DNA of 64,000 nucleotides from assembly GCF_018619475.1 (NCBI RefSeq), contig NZ_JAHFZG010000017.1, positions 1-64,000 on the forward strand, written 5' to 3'. Position 1 is the stretch's first letter. Every line of letters starts with the position of its first letter. Made by a program: the position numbers and the translations under genes. Shown here piece after piece: positions 24,389-33,408 of this stretch. Origin of the DNA: Rhodomicrobium sp. Az07. GTDB lineage: Bacteria; Pseudomonadota; Alphaproteobacteria; Rhizobiales; Rhodomicrobiaceae. The notes under the pieces were generated by a model that saw only the letters and a program-made list of their open reading frames with translations, was not told the origin of the DNA and ran no database searches.

Positions 24389-24472
24389 AGAGACAATAGT
24401 GAAAGAGCGCTCGGCAAGCAGAACGCGGAGAAATACTTTTTGCCAGGTGTCGACATACCGCCAAGGCGATCG

Positions 24473-25498
24473 ATGAACGCTCCCTCGCGTCAGGCTTGGC
24501 GTGCCGGTTCGAAACCGTCGCAATCCGCGCAATCCCTTTACCGGATTGAAATCACGTTCGACGATAACCGAAAGCTCGCCGATGTGTTGGGCGAGTTCGA
24601 TTCAAATCTCGCCCTTATCGAAAACAGGCTCGGCCTCCGCGCGGTGGTGCATGGCAATGTCGTCGTGCTCGACGGCGACAAGGAGACGTGCCTTCAGGGG
24701 AAAACGGTGTTGGAAGCGCTGTATGGCCGCGCCAAGGGCGATGGCACCCTGTCGCAGGGCGACGTGGATGGCGCGATCCGCCACCTGACGGGCGGGCCGG
24801 GCCTCGGCGGCTCGGGGCTCGCGGTGGCGCAACCGGTGCCCAATGTCGGCGAACTCAAGACGCGCAAGCGTACCATTGTCGCGCGAACCCCCGCGCAATC
24901 CACCTATATCACCGCCCTTCAATCGCGGGAGATGGTTTTCGGCACCGGCCCGGCGGGCACGGGCAAGACTTACCTCGCCGTCGCCTATGCGGCGGGTTGC
25001 CTCGAACGCGGCGAAGTCGACCGGCTCGTGCTTTCGCGTCCGGCCGTGGAAGCGGGCGAACGGCTCGGCTTCCTGCCCGGCGACATGAAAGAGAAGGTCG
25101 ACCCGTATCTTCGCCCGCTTTACGATGCGCTTTACGATGTGCTTCCGCCGGAAAAGGTGGAGCGCGGGCTTGAGACAAAGATGATTGAGATCGCGCCGCT
25201 CGCCTTCATGCGCGGCCGCACGCTCGCGCATTCCATCGTCATACTCGACGAGGCGCAGAATTGCACCGTCATGCAGATGAAGATGTTTCTGACGCGCCTC
25301 GGCGAGGGCAGCCGCATGATCATCACCGGCGATCCGTCGCAGATCGACTTGCCCGCCGGCCAGCATTCCGGCCTCGCCGATGCACTTGGCGTGCTCGACG
25401 GCGTGGAAGGCATCGCGCACGTGGCATTCACGCGCGCGGACGTGATTCGTCACCCGCTCGTCGGGAGAATTATTGAAGCTTACGAAACGAAGCGCTAA
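24473..25498 (+). CDS. phoH: PhoH-like ATPase (341 aa)
   Basis: A P-loop ATPase with Walker A GPAGTGKTYLAVAYA and Walker B HSIVILDEAQNCTVMQMKMF, plus the PhoH signature RPAVEAGERLGFLPGDMKEKVDPYLRPL split over the core. The N-terminal 120 residues include an EITFDDNRKLADVLGEFD region. PhoH/YbeZ works with the endoribonuclease YbeY in ribosomal RNA processing and quality control, and ybeY follows after 12 bases. The ATG at 24473 is preferred; an upstream TTG would add 11 residues. Confidence 0.94.
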   Translation: MNAPSRQAWRAGSKPSQSAQSLYRIEITFDDNRKLADVLGEFDSNLALIENRLGLRAVVHGNVVVLDGDKETCLQGKTVLEALYGRAKGDGTLSQGDVDGAIRHLTGGPGLGGSGLAVAQPVPNVGELKTRKRTIVARTPAQSTYITALQSREMVFGTGPAGTGKTYLAVAYAAGCLERGEVDRLVLSRPAVEAGERLGFLPGDMKEKVDPYLRPLYDALYDVLPPEKVERGLETKMIEIAPLAFMRGRTLAHSIVILDEAQNCTVMQMKMFLTRLGEGSRMIITGDPSQIDLPAGQHSGLADALGVLDGVEGIAHVAFTRADVIRHPLVGRIIEAYETKR

Positions 25499-25510
25499 AT
25501 TAAGAACGCT

Positions 25511-26092
25511 ATGACACCTCCACTGACCGATGCAACGACGAATGCCCCCTCGGATCCTGGTCCGAGCGCGGAAGGCGAGCCCTACCGAATAGGCACGGAT
25601 ATCTCGATCGAGGACGATCGGTGGGTATCCGTCGCGGGGCTGGAAGAATTGATTCCGAAACTTGTGGCCGAAACGCTGCGCGAGGCCGGATTCGCGCCGG
25701 ACGACACTTGCGTCAGCGTGGCACTCATGTCCGGCGAACAGGTTCGCTCGCTGAACAAGATGTTTCGCGGCAAGGACGCCGACACCAACGTGCTGTCATT
25801 TCCATCGGGGGAGGCGGTGCGAGCCGCCCGTTTCGACGATGAACCGGCGTTTCTCGGCGATGTCGCCCTGTCATACGACGCGGTCGTGGGCGAGGCGCAA
25901 GCCCAGGCGAAAACCCCTCTCGATCATTCCGCTCATCTCGTGGCCCACGGTGTTCTTCATCTGGTCGGCTTCGATCATGAAGCGGACGCCGATGCCGACG
26001 CTATGGAAGCCGCCGAGCGCGTCGTCCTTGCCCGCTTCGGCATTCCCGATCCTTATCGGGACGATGCGAGCGCTTCAGTTCAGACACTTTGA
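25511..26092 (+). CDS. ybeY: Endoribonuclease YbeY (193 aa)
   Basis: The zinc-binding motif HGVLHLVGFDHEADADADAME is nearly canonical (HGxLHLxGYDH). MFRGKDADTNVLSFPSGEAV and FLGDVALSYDAVVGEAQAQA match the family. The N-terminal 45 residues before VAETLREAGF form an extension of low similarity. YbeY matures the 3' end of 16S rRNA and removes defective ribosomes. It sits between phoH and the CBS-domain gene, the classic phoH-ybeY-corC order. Confidence 0.95.
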   Translation: MTPPLTDATTNAPSDPGPSAEGEPYRIGTDISIEDDRWVSVAGLEELIPKLVAETLREAGFAPDDTCVSVALMSGEQVRSLNKMFRGKDADTNVLSFPSGEAVRAARFDDEPAFLGDVALSYDAVVGEAQAQAKTPLDHSAHLVAHGVLHLVGFDHEADADADAMEAAERVVLARFGIPDPYRDDASASVQTL

Positions 26093-26123
26093 CCTCAATA
26101 ACAGGGCCACTCACCTCAAAGCC

Positions 26124-27146
26124 ATGCCACCACAAATATTGCTCGAAACGGGAAAATCGAAACCATCCGCTGGCTGGTTGCAGCGGATGGCGGCCAATCT
26201 CGGCTTCGCCAATAATGAGAATTTGCGCGAGACGCTTGAAAGCGCCATAGCCGAAAGCGTTGCCGAAGACGACAAATCCATGTCGCAGCAGGAGCGCATG
26301 ATGCTCCTGAATGTGCTGGGTTTCGGCGAATCGAAGGTGTCCGAGATCATGCTCCCACGCGCGGATGTGGTAGCTGTGGAGGAACAGCAAACGGTCGGCG
26401 ACCTGCTCGCGCTTTTCGCGCGGGAAGGCCACGCCCGTATCCCCGTGTATCGCGAAAGCCTCGACGATGTCATCGGCATGGTTCACATCAAGGATGCCAT
26501 GGTCTGGGTGATGAAGCATGGCGCAAAACAGGGCCAGGTGGATCTCAGTCAGGACGTGCTCAAGACGACCATCGCGGATTCGAAGCTGATGCGAGAGGTG
26601 CTGTTCGTTCCCGCTTCCATGCCGGCGCTGGCTCTGCTTGCGAAGATGAAGGCGAAGACGACGCATCTCGCCATCGTGGTGGACGAGTTCGGCGGCACAG
26701 ACGGCCTTGTCACCTTGCAGGATCTCATGGACTCCATCGTGGGCGACATCGCCGACGAGCATGACGACGCCCAGCAATTCTCTATCGCGATCAAGGACGA
26801 GACCTTCGTTGCGAGTGCCCGCGCCCCTATCGAGGATGTGGAGCAGGTGCTCGGCCTGTCTCTCTGCACGCCCGGCGTGACAGACGACGTCGATACGCTC
26901 GGCGGCCTTATCCTCGCGATGGTGGGAAGCTTCCCGAAGCGTGGGCAGCTCATTCATCACGCCTCCGGTGTAACCTTCGAGATCATGGAAACAGGGCCGC
27001 GACGGCTGCACACCGTGCGCATCTTCAAGCAACGCGTGCTCGGCGGAGCGGACAAGCCGCTTTTGCTGCCAGCGCCGGACCATGACAGCAGCCATGGCGA
27101 GGAGCCCGCCTCGCGCGCGGAACTTCGCGACGCTCGGGCGGCTTGA
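26124..27146 (+). CDS. tlyC: TlyC/CorC-type CBS-domain and transporter-associated protein (340 aa)
   Basis: The protein has a short N-terminal helical part, two CBS domains (VSEIMLPRADVVAVEEQQTV; LREVLFVPASMPALALLAKM) with the conserved AIVVDEFGGTDGLVTLQDLM, and a C-terminal CorC_HlyC domain (FVASARAPIEDVEQVLGLSL). There is no large membrane domain, so it is the soluble CorC/YbeX type linked to ribosome metabolism or Mg/Co efflux. It follows ybeY as in E. coli ybeZYX. An ATG at 26064 inside ybeY would give 20 more residues; 26124 is chosen for family fit. Confidence 0.9.
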   Translation: MPPQILLETGKSKPSAGWLQRMAANLGFANNENLRETLESAIAESVAEDDKSMSQQERMMLLNVLGFGESKVSEIMLPRADVVAVEEQQTVGDLLALFAREGHARIPVYRESLDDVIGMVHIKDAMVWVMKHGAKQGQVDLSQDVLKTTIADSKLMREVLFVPASMPALALLAKMKAKTTHLAIVVDEFGGTDGLVTLQDLMDSIVGDIADEHDDAQQFSIAIKDETFVASARAPIEDVEQVLGLSLCTPGVTDDVDTLGGLILAMVGSFPKRGQLIHHASGVTFEIMETGPRRLHTVRIFKQRVLGGADKPLLLPAPDHDSSHGEEPASRAELRDARAA

Positions 27147-27158
27147 TCAGCCTGCGTT

Positions 27159-27204
27159 AATCGCTGGTGTGACGCGGGGGCGAAACTCGCGTCACGCTGC
27201 GATT
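27159..27204. terminator. Hairpin between convergent tlyC and glycosyltransferase genes
   Basis: A perfect inner stem GTGACGCG (27169-27176) / CGCGTCAC (27188-27195) is extended by AATCGC (27159-27164) / GCGATT (27199-27204). It sits between two convergent stop codons and probably ends both transcripts, although neither side has a T run. Confidence 0.6.
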
Positions 27205-27224
27205 GACCGCGACCGTCCAGCGGC

Positions 27225-28331
27225 TCACGAGGCTTGCGTGGCCAATCGCTCGAACAGCGCTTCCCATTCGGCCGCGCGCGCATCCCATGTGACAAGCGCG
27301 TCATCAGCAAGGCATGCGCGGTGCATCCTTGTCCACAGCGCGTCGTCGGAGAGAAGCGCCGCGCTGCGCCCGATGAACTCGTCCCTGTCCTTCACGACGA
27401 ATCCGGTCTTGCCGTCGCGCACGCGCTCGCTCAACGATCCAGCGCCCAGCGTCACCACCGGCACCCCCGATGCGACGGCTTCGGCAGCGGCGAGGCAGTA
27501 CGTCTCGTCGCGGTGTCCGGGGATGAACTGAATGCGCGCACCTGCCAGTTCCTGCACGAGAGCGCCCCGCGCGATACTCCCGCGAAACGAGACGCCATCC
27601 AGCGCCCGCTTGGCGGCATTGGCGTTCGCCTGATGTGCCTTCGGCGCGAACACGTCGAACCTCGCATGCGGCACCCTCGCGCGCACCTCCGGCCAGAGAT
27701 CGAGAAGCCAGTCGAGTCCGCGATAGGGTTGCGAGGTGAAGATCGCGCACGGCGGCGGCGCGGCTTCGGCGGGGACCTCGCGCCGGAAAGCATCGGCGAT
27801 ACCGTGATGGATGATGCTGCGCCCGCCCGACGGCAGCCATCGCGGGACTTTGCGGCCGTGATAATCGCCGAGCAGCACGAAATGAGGCCGCGCCTTCAGC
27901 ATCGGCAGCACGGCCCCTTTGCGGATCTGTCGAAACCCTTTCAGCGGGTTGTGCAGCCAGAGAACCGGCACGCGGAATGAGGTATTCCAGAAGACCTTCG
28001 GCGCCGCCACCGAAATGCCGATGTCGCCCCGCGTTTGCCTGCCGGTGTCCGTCATCGGCAAATACGCGACGCCGAACATGCGCTGCGGCCCCGCCACGCC
28101 GTTGAACACGCGTACATCGTGCCCGCGCGCCGCCAGCGCTTCCGCCAGCAGGACGACGGAGCTTTCCGTGCCGCCCATCGCGCCCGTTCTCGGCGTGTTG
28201 CCGGTGTACGTGCGGGCGGGATCCAGGAAATCGATTGCATAGGAGGTGCGGCTGCGGCGCTTCCATGATGGAAGTTCTAGAGCCGGTGCGGAACGCGTTA
28301 GCGCATCGGGAAAATTGAGGGTTGTCGCCAT
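27225..28331 (-). CDS. Glycosyltransferase, GT4-like (368 aa)
   Basis: A GT-B fold is indicated by GAMGGTESSVVLLAEALAAR near the N-terminus and the nucleotide-sugar region FIPGHRDETYCLAAAEAVAS followed by GVPVVTLGAGSLSERVRDGK and TGFVVKDRDEFIGR at the C-terminus, the E-x7-E layout of GT4 enzymes. The Arg-rich start (ELPSWKRRSRTSYAIDFLDP) precedes a TYTGNTPRTG loop. It would transfer sugars to a cell-surface glycan, but donor and acceptor cannot be read. It is divergent from a GT25-type gene, so the two may serve one surface polysaccharide. Confidence 0.82.
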   Translation of the reverse strand: MATTLNFPDALTRSAPALELPSWKRRSRTSYAIDFLDPARTYTGNTPRTGAMGGTESSVVLLAEALAARGHDVRVFNGVAGPQRMFGVAYLPMTDTGRQTRGDIGISVAAPKVFWNTSFRVPVLWLHNPLKGFRQIRKGAVLPMLKARPHFVLLGDYHGRKVPRWLPSGGRSIIHHGIADAFRREVPAEAAPPPCAIFTSQPYRGLDWLLDLWPEVRARVPHARFDVFAPKAHQANANAAKRALDGVSFRGSIARGALVQELAGARIQFIPGHRDETYCLAAAEAVASGVPVVTLGAGSLSERVRDGKTGFVVKDRDEFIGRSAALLSDDALWTRMHRACLADDALVTWDARAAEWEALFERLATQAS

Positions 28332-28436
28332 GCCTGACGCATATGACCCCAGACGTTACCGAAGCTTGCGGCGCCATCATTGTGCAATCAGAAGTGGTGT
28401 GTTAACCATTGCCGGATGATGGAGGGATCCAGCCTT

Positions 28437-29258
28437 ATGCCCAACCCGCCGATTTTCCTGCTCAACCTCGACAGCGCGCAGCACCGCCTCGCCGCGATGA
28501 AACAGCAGCTCGACGCGCTCGGCCTCGCCTTCGAGCGCTTTCCCGCCGTGGCGGGCAAATTACTGAGCGCGGACGAGCTTGAGGCCGTCGCCCCGTCGCA
28601 CCTCTGGGAAGGAAGGCGACGCCGCAATCCGGGGGAAATCGGCTGCTTCCTCAGCCACCGCGCGATCCTTGAAACCATCCTCGCGCGAGACCTGCCCGTC
28701 GCCTGCATCCTCGAAGACGATGTGCGCCTTTCCGCCGATTTCGCGGCCATCCTCGACGCCGCGCGGGTTCTTCCCCCGCAGGTCGATGTGCTGAAGCTGG
28801 AAATCGCGCTGCCGCGCGCGAAGATACCTTTCATAAAGGTCTCCGCTTTCGCGGGCCGCGATCTGGTGTTTCTGCCAGCGGGAGGTTGGCCGGGGACAGC
28901 CGCTTACGTGGTGACTCGGCGTGGAGCGAAGTCGCTTCTGGCTCGCATGCCCGTCATGATCGCCTCGAACGACCGTCAGGCGTTCGATCCACCCGCAGCG
29001 GACCTCGCGATCTTTCACCTGTTCCCGCTCCCGGCGGTGCAGGAGGGCGAAAGCGAGATGGGTCGCCCGCGCAACCCGGCAAAGGCGCCGAAGCCGCGCC
29101 GCTCGCCCGCGCGCGTCCTGAGTGATGCGGTCCGGAAAGGCCTGCGCTCGGTCAGCAGACGCACCGCGCACCTGCGTTTCCAGATGAGCCTCCTCGGCGT
29201 CAAGAAAGCGCTGTTCGGTCGCCGCACCCGCAAGCGCGCCGATCTCGTGCGCGTCTGA
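28437..29258 (+). CDS. Glycosyltransferase family 25 (LPS-type) protein (273 aa)
   Basis: The N-terminus PPIFLLNLDSAQHRLAAMKQ, the segment GEIGCFLSHRAILETIL and the acidic motif ACILEDDVRLSADFAAIL are the GT25 signature (LNL..s..R, GC..SH, ILEDD). GT25 enzymes add galactose or glucose to lipooligosaccharide. The C-terminal 60 residues are strongly basic and may contact membranes or acidic substrate. The ATG at 28437 has GGAGGG at 28421-28426. A TTAACCAT octamer at 28402-28409 upstream equals a CtrA half site, but no second half is spaced correctly. Confidence 0.88.
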   Translation: MPNPPIFLLNLDSAQHRLAAMKQQLDALGLAFERFPAVAGKLLSADELEAVAPSHLWEGRRRRNPGEIGCFLSHRAILETILARDLPVACILEDDVRLSADFAAILDAARVLPPQVDVLKLEIALPRAKIPFIKVSAFAGRDLVFLPAGGWPGTAAYVVTRRGAKSLLARMPVMIASNDRQAFDPPAADLAIFHLFPLPAVQEGESEMGRPRNPAKAPKPRRSPARVLSDAVRKGLRSVSRRTAHLRFQMSLLGVKKALFGRRTRKRADLVRV

Positions 29259-29298
29259 GGTTCCCGTCGAGCGAAGGCCGGATTCTCGTGCGGTCTCG

Positions 29299-30411
29299 CT
29301 ACGAAATCTTCCGCCGGAACAGCCATCCCGCCGCCGTCAGCGTGAACGCCGCGATGAACAGCATCGGCCAGATGCGCTCCGCGACCAGCGCCATCGGCAT
29401 GTCGCGCAGAAAGACGCCGCGCACGATCACCAGAAAATGCGTCAGGGGATTCGCGAGCGCGACGGGCTGGAGCCAGTCCGGCATGTTCTGCACGGGGCTC
29501 GTGAAGCCGGACAGCATCATCGCGGGCATCATGTACACCATGGCGCCCAGCATCGCCTGCTGCTGCGTCGAGACGAGCGAGGAAATGAACAAGCCCACCC
29601 CGATGATCGCAAGCAGGAACACGAACAGCCCCGCATAGAGCACCAGCGGCGAGCCGAGCATGGGGATGCGGAAAAACTGCGTCACGATGAGCATGATCGC
29701 GGTCGCCAGCCCGAAGCCGACGATGAGGCCCGGCACAGCCTTGCCGATGAGAATTTCATGCGGCTGAAGCGGCGACACGAGAAGCTGCTCGAAGGTGCCG
29801 AGTTCGCGCTCGCGCGCCACCGACATGACCATGATCATGAGCACGGTGGTCATGGTGAGCGTCGCGACGAGGCTCGGCACCATGGTCGTGGCATAGTCGC
29901 GGTTCGGATTGTACCAGGAGCGCTCCACCACGGTGCTGATCTCGGGCGGCGCTGTCCCTCCCGTCCCCTGATCGATGGCGAATTGGCTCACGATGGTGCC
30001 GATATAGCCGTTCAGGATCTGCGCGGTGTTCGATCTCCGCCCGTCGAGGATCACCTGTACGGTCGCGGGCTCGCGTGCGGCCACCCGCCGCGAAAAGTCC
30101 TGGCCGATGCGGACGACGGCCACAACGCGCTGGCTGTCGATGACGGGCGCGATCTCGCGGTCGCTCTTGAGCCAGAGGATCGGCCCGAAGGCGGATGAGC
30201 GCTCGAAGCGGTTGACCAGCTGACGCGAGGTTTCGCCCCAGTCCTCGTTGACGACCGCGATGGAAGCGTGCTTGACCTCAAGCGTCGCCGCATATGCGTA
30301 GAGGAACACCTGCATCAGCGGCGGAATGATGAACGCGATGCGCGCCTTGGGATCGCGAAACGCGGCGAGAAGTTCCTTGACGATGAGCGCGAGCAGTCTC
30401 GGCGGCAGCAT
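29299..30411 (-). CDS. ybhR: ABC-2 type efflux permease YbhR-like (370 aa)
   Basis: An N-terminal membrane helix (IAFIIPPLMQVFLYAYAATL) is followed by a periplasmic domain of about 140 residues with VVAVVRIGQDFSRRVAAREP, then five membrane helices in the C-terminal half, including MSVARERELGTFEQLLVSPL, the usual cytoplasmic loop of ABC-2 permeases. It is the last gene of the five-gene minus-strand operon and starts one base after the upstream permease stop. It should form a heteromeric pore with that permease. Gene order equals E. coli cecR-ybhGFSR; the substrate is unknown, drugs being likely. Confidence 0.88.
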   Translation of the reverse strand: MLPPRLLALIVKELLAAFRDPKARIAFIIPPLMQVFLYAYAATLEVKHASIAVVNEDWGETSRQLVNRFERSSAFGPILWLKSDREIAPVIDSQRVVAVVRIGQDFSRRVAAREPATVQVILDGRRSNTAQILNGYIGTIVSQFAIDQGTGGTAPPEISTVVERSWYNPNRDYATTMVPSLVATLTMTTVLMIMVMSVARERELGTFEQLLVSPLQPHEILIGKAVPGLIVGFGLATAIMLIVTQFFRIPMLGSPLVLYAGLFVFLLAIIGVGLFISSLVSTQQQAMLGAMVYMMPAMMLSGFTSPVQNMPDWLQPVALANPLTHFLVIVRGVFLRDMPMALVAERIWPMLFIAAFTLTAAGWLFRRKIS

Positions 30412-30412
30412 T

Positions 30413-31615
30413 TCAATCGAGCCTCATTTTCGAGAATCGCGCCGTCAGCAGCATCAGAACCAGGCTCATGAAGGCGAGGATAAGGATCGATGGCACGAGC
30501 ACCGCGGCCACATCGCCCGCGAGGAAGATCGTCTGGAGGCTCCGCACGTAATATTTGGCGGGGATGAGCGCTGAGAACGCCTGCAACGGGCCGGGCATGC
30601 TCGAAATCTCGAAGATGAAGCCCGAGAAGAACAGCGCGGGAAGGAAGGCCGTGATCATCGCGATCTGACTCGCGAGAAACTGCGACCGCGCAAGCGACGA
30701 AATGAGAAGCCCGGAACTCAGCGCGACCAGCAGAAAGGCAGTGGAAGCGGCCAGCAGCGCCGCCACCGAACCGCGCATCGGCACGTCGAACACGAAGATC
30801 GCGAACAGCACCGAAACCGCCATCGCGCAGAGCCCGAGCACGAAATTCGGCACGACCTTGCCGACGAGAAACTCCGTCACGCTCGCGGGCGTGGCGAGCA
30901 GCGCCTCGATGGTGCCGCGCTCCCATTCGCGCGCAACGACGAGCGCGGTCAGCAGCGAACCGATCATCATGAGGATCAGCGCGATGGAGCCGGGGACGAG
31001 GAAGCGGCGGCTCTCAAGCTCCGGGTTGAACCAGAAACGAGGGTCCGTGGTGATGGCTGCCGCGCCTTCCTTGCCGCCCGACAGGGCGAGTTGCGCGAGC
31101 CAGCTTTGCCACGCGCCCTGCGCATAGCCGTTGACGAGCGAGGCTGTGTTCGGGTCGGTGCCGTCGGTGATGATCTGCACGGCGGCGGGATCGCCCCGCG
31201 CGATCCGCTCGGAGAAGTCGCCCGAGAGTACGATCACGCCTTCAAGGCGCGAGGCAGTGAGGTCGTCGAGGAACGCGCGCCGGTCATGCGCCACCTGCAC
31301 CCTGAACCATTGAGTGTTGGCAAGCGAAGCCTCGAACCTCGCCGTGTCGGGCGTCGGCTGCTCGATGACGAGGCCGATGCGCATCTTCGTCACGTCGAAG
31401 GAAACGCCGAAGCCAAACAGGAACAGGAGGAGGATCGGCAGGATGACGGCGATCACGAGGCTGCTCGGATCGCGCACGATTTGGAGCGTCTCCTTGCGGA
31501 TGAGCGCCTTCATGCGCCGGAAGCGCCCGCTGCGGTCGCGCGGCGCGGCATCGGCTTGCGCTGTGGCGGCTGCCAAGGGGACCGCGTCTGCCGGTGTGTG
31601 TTCGAGCGTCGTCAT
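30413..31615 (-). CDS. ybhS: ABC-2 type efflux permease YbhS-like (400 aa)
   Basis: It has the same architecture as the neighbouring permease: a helix near residue 50-70 (SLVIAVILPILLLFLFGFGV), a large external loop (LEGVIVLSGDFSERIARGDP, LVNGYAQGAWQSWLAQLALS), then VAREWERGTIEALLATPASV and four to five more helices. An extra 35-residue N-terminal tail rich in Ala and Asp precedes a basic stretch GRFRRMKALIRKETLQ. The start overlaps the ATPase stop by 4 bases (ATGA), so translation is coupled. Confidence 0.88.
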   Translation of the reverse strand: MTTLEHTPADAVPLAAATAQADAAPRDRSGRFRRMKALIRKETLQIVRDPSSLVIAVILPILLLFLFGFGVSFDVTKMRIGLVIEQPTPDTARFEASLANTQWFRVQVAHDRRAFLDDLTASRLEGVIVLSGDFSERIARGDPAAVQIITDGTDPNTASLVNGYAQGAWQSWLAQLALSGGKEGAAAITTDPRFWFNPELESRRFLVPGSIALILMMIGSLLTALVVAREWERGTIEALLATPASVTEFLVGKVVPNFVLGLCAMAVSVLFAIFVFDVPMRGSVAALLAASTAFLLVALSSGLLISSLARSQFLASQIAMITAFLPALFFSGFIFEISSMPGPLQAFSALIPAKYYVRSLQTIFLAGDVAAVLVPSILILAFMSLVLMLLTARFSKMRLD

Positions 31616-33408
31616 GCCGCCGTCCCCGAGCGCGCTCCCGCGCCTTCCGCCTGCCGCTGGCTGTCCTGTTCTTCGACGAGCGCGATGAATGCGTCCTCAA
31701 GCGTGGGATTGGGCAGCTCGGGCGTTTTCACCCGCGCCTGCAACGCGTCCGGGGTGTCGAGCGCGATGCAGCGCCCGCGATAGATCAGCGCCACGCGGTC
31801 GCAATATTCGGCTTCGTCCATGAAGTGCGTCGTCACCATGACGGTCACGCCGCCCGACACCATGGCGTTGATCGTGCCCCAGAACTCGCGGCGCGTGATG
31901 GGGTCGACGCCGGAGGTCGGCTCGTCGAGGAACAGCACGGGCGGGTTGTGCAGGATCGCCGCCGCGAGCGCGAGGCGCTGCTTGAAGCCGAGCGGGAGTT
32001 GCCCCGCGTTGGCGGAAAGATGCGGGCCGAGGTCGAACGCGGCAATCGCGCGCTCGATGGCCTCGCGCTTTGCGTGGCCCATGAGGCCATAAGCGCCGCC
32101 GAAGAAGTCGAGGTTCTGGCGCACGGTCAGATCGCCGTAGAGCGAGAATTTCTGCGCCATATAGCCGAGACGCGACCGCGCGGTCGCCGGCGCGTTGTAG
32201 AGGTCGTAACCGTCGACGCGCGCGGTGCCTGACGTGGGCCGCAACAGGCCGCACATCATCTTGAAGGTGGTGGACTTGCCCGCGCCGTTCGGGCCGAGAA
32301 GCCCGAAAATTTCCCCGCGCCGGATCGCGAAGGAGATGTTGTCCGCGGCGGTGAAGCTTCCGAACCGCCGCGTGAGGTTCAGCGCCTCCACGGCGGGCCC
32401 GTCGCGGTGCTCGATCTGCCCGTTGGACTTCATGTCGCGCGTGCGCTTCGGCTGGCCGCCAAGCATGACGACGAACGCGTCCTCGAAGCGCGGTTTCGCG
32501 GGCTCGATGGTGATCGGTTCCGCCGTCTCGATGTCCTCGGGCTTCGGCGGCGGCGCGCCTTCCTTCGTGACAAGGCGCACGGCGGCGCCTTGCAGCACGC
32601 CGTCGATGATGTCGGGCCGTTCCAGCGCGCGTTCGAGCACGACGCGCCGCTCTGCCCCTGCGCCTTCGAGCAGGAAAACGCGGTCGCCGATACGCGCCGT
32701 CATCGCCTTCGGCTCGCCCTGATAGAGCAGCTTGCCCTCGTTCAGAACGATGACTTCGGCGCAATTCTCCGCCTCGTCGAGATAGGCCGTGGTCCAGACG
32801 ACCGCGACGCCCTCGCCCGTCAGTACGTGGACCATATGCCAGAGTTCGCGCCGCGAAATCGGATCGACGCCGACGCCCGGCTCGTCGAGAAGCAGGATGC
32901 GCGGCGCCTTCAGCATGGCGCAGGCAAGCCCGAGCTTCTGTTTCATGCCGCCCGACAGCGCGCCCGCGAGGCGGTCGGTGAAGCGTGCAAGATCGGTGAA
33001 GGCGAGGAGGCGCTTGAACGTGTCATCGCGCTCCTTGCCGATAACGCCGCGAAGATCCGCATAGAGCGCGAGGTTTTCGAGAACGGTCAGGTCTTCGTAA
33101 AGGCCGAAGCGCTGCGGCATGTAGCCGATGGATTGATGCAGCGCGATTGAGTCGCGGATCGTGTCGAACCCGCAAACGGTGAGCGAGCCTGAAGTGGGCG
33201 CCAAAAGCCCCGCCATGAGCCGCATCAGCGTCGTCTTGCCCGCGCCGTCCGGCCCCGCGACGCCCGTCACCTGCCCCGGCCTGATGGCGAAGGACAGCGT
33301 GTCGAGCGCGGGCGGCCCGTCGGGCGTGAAGCGCTTCACGAGGTCGCGCGCAATCGCCATCGGCGCCGCGTCCTGCGTTTTCGCTTCGATGGCCGCATTG
33401 CTGGTCAT
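31612..33408 (-). CDS. ybhF: Tandem ABC transporter ATPase YbhF-like (598 aa)
   Basis: Two complete nucleotide-binding domains lie in one chain. Domain 1 has Walker A GPDGAGKTTLMRL, signature LSGGMKQKLGLA and Walker B ILLLDEPGVGVD. Domain 2 has Walker A GPNGAGKSTTFKM, signature LPLGFKQRLALA (degenerate, with no SGG) and Walker B VLFLDEPTSGVD. A linker of about 60 residues (EGAPPPKPEDIETAEPITIE) separates them. It powers the two permeases encoded next. The gene overlaps both neighbours by 4 bases. Confidence 0.92.
   Translation of the reverse strand: MTSNAAIEAKTQDAAPMAIARDLVKRFTPDGPPALDTLSFAIRPGQVTGVAGPDGAGKTTLMRLMAGLLAPTSGSLTVCGFDTIRDSIALHQSIGYMPQRFGLYEDLTVLENLALYADLRGVIGKERDDTFKRLLAFTDLARFTDRLAGALSGGMKQKLGLACAMLKAPRILLLDEPGVGVDPISRRELWHMVHVLTGEGVAVVWTTAYLDEAENCAEVIVLNEGKLLYQGEPKAMTARIGDRVFLLEGAGAERRVVLERALERPDIIDGVLQGAAVRLVTKEGAPPPKPEDIETAEPITIEPAKPRFEDAFVVMLGGQPKRTRDMKSNGQIEHRDGPAVEALNLTRRFGSFTAADNISFAIRRGEIFGLLGPNGAGKSTTFKMMCGLLRPTSGTARVDGYDLYNAPATARSRLGYMAQKFSLYGDLTVRQNLDFFGGAYGLMGHAKREAIERAIAAFDLGPHLSANAGQLPLGFKQRLALAAAILHNPPVLFLDEPTSGVDPITRREFWGTINAMVSGGVTVMVTTHFMDEAEYCDRVALIYRGRCIALDTPDALQARVKTPELPNPTLEDAFIALVEEQDSQRQAEGAGARSGTAA

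Noticed and set aside
28402-28409. TTAACCAT as a CtrA binding site
   Set aside because: It equals a CtrA half site, but no second TTAA is found at the required 7-base distance, so one match of 8 bases is not enough.
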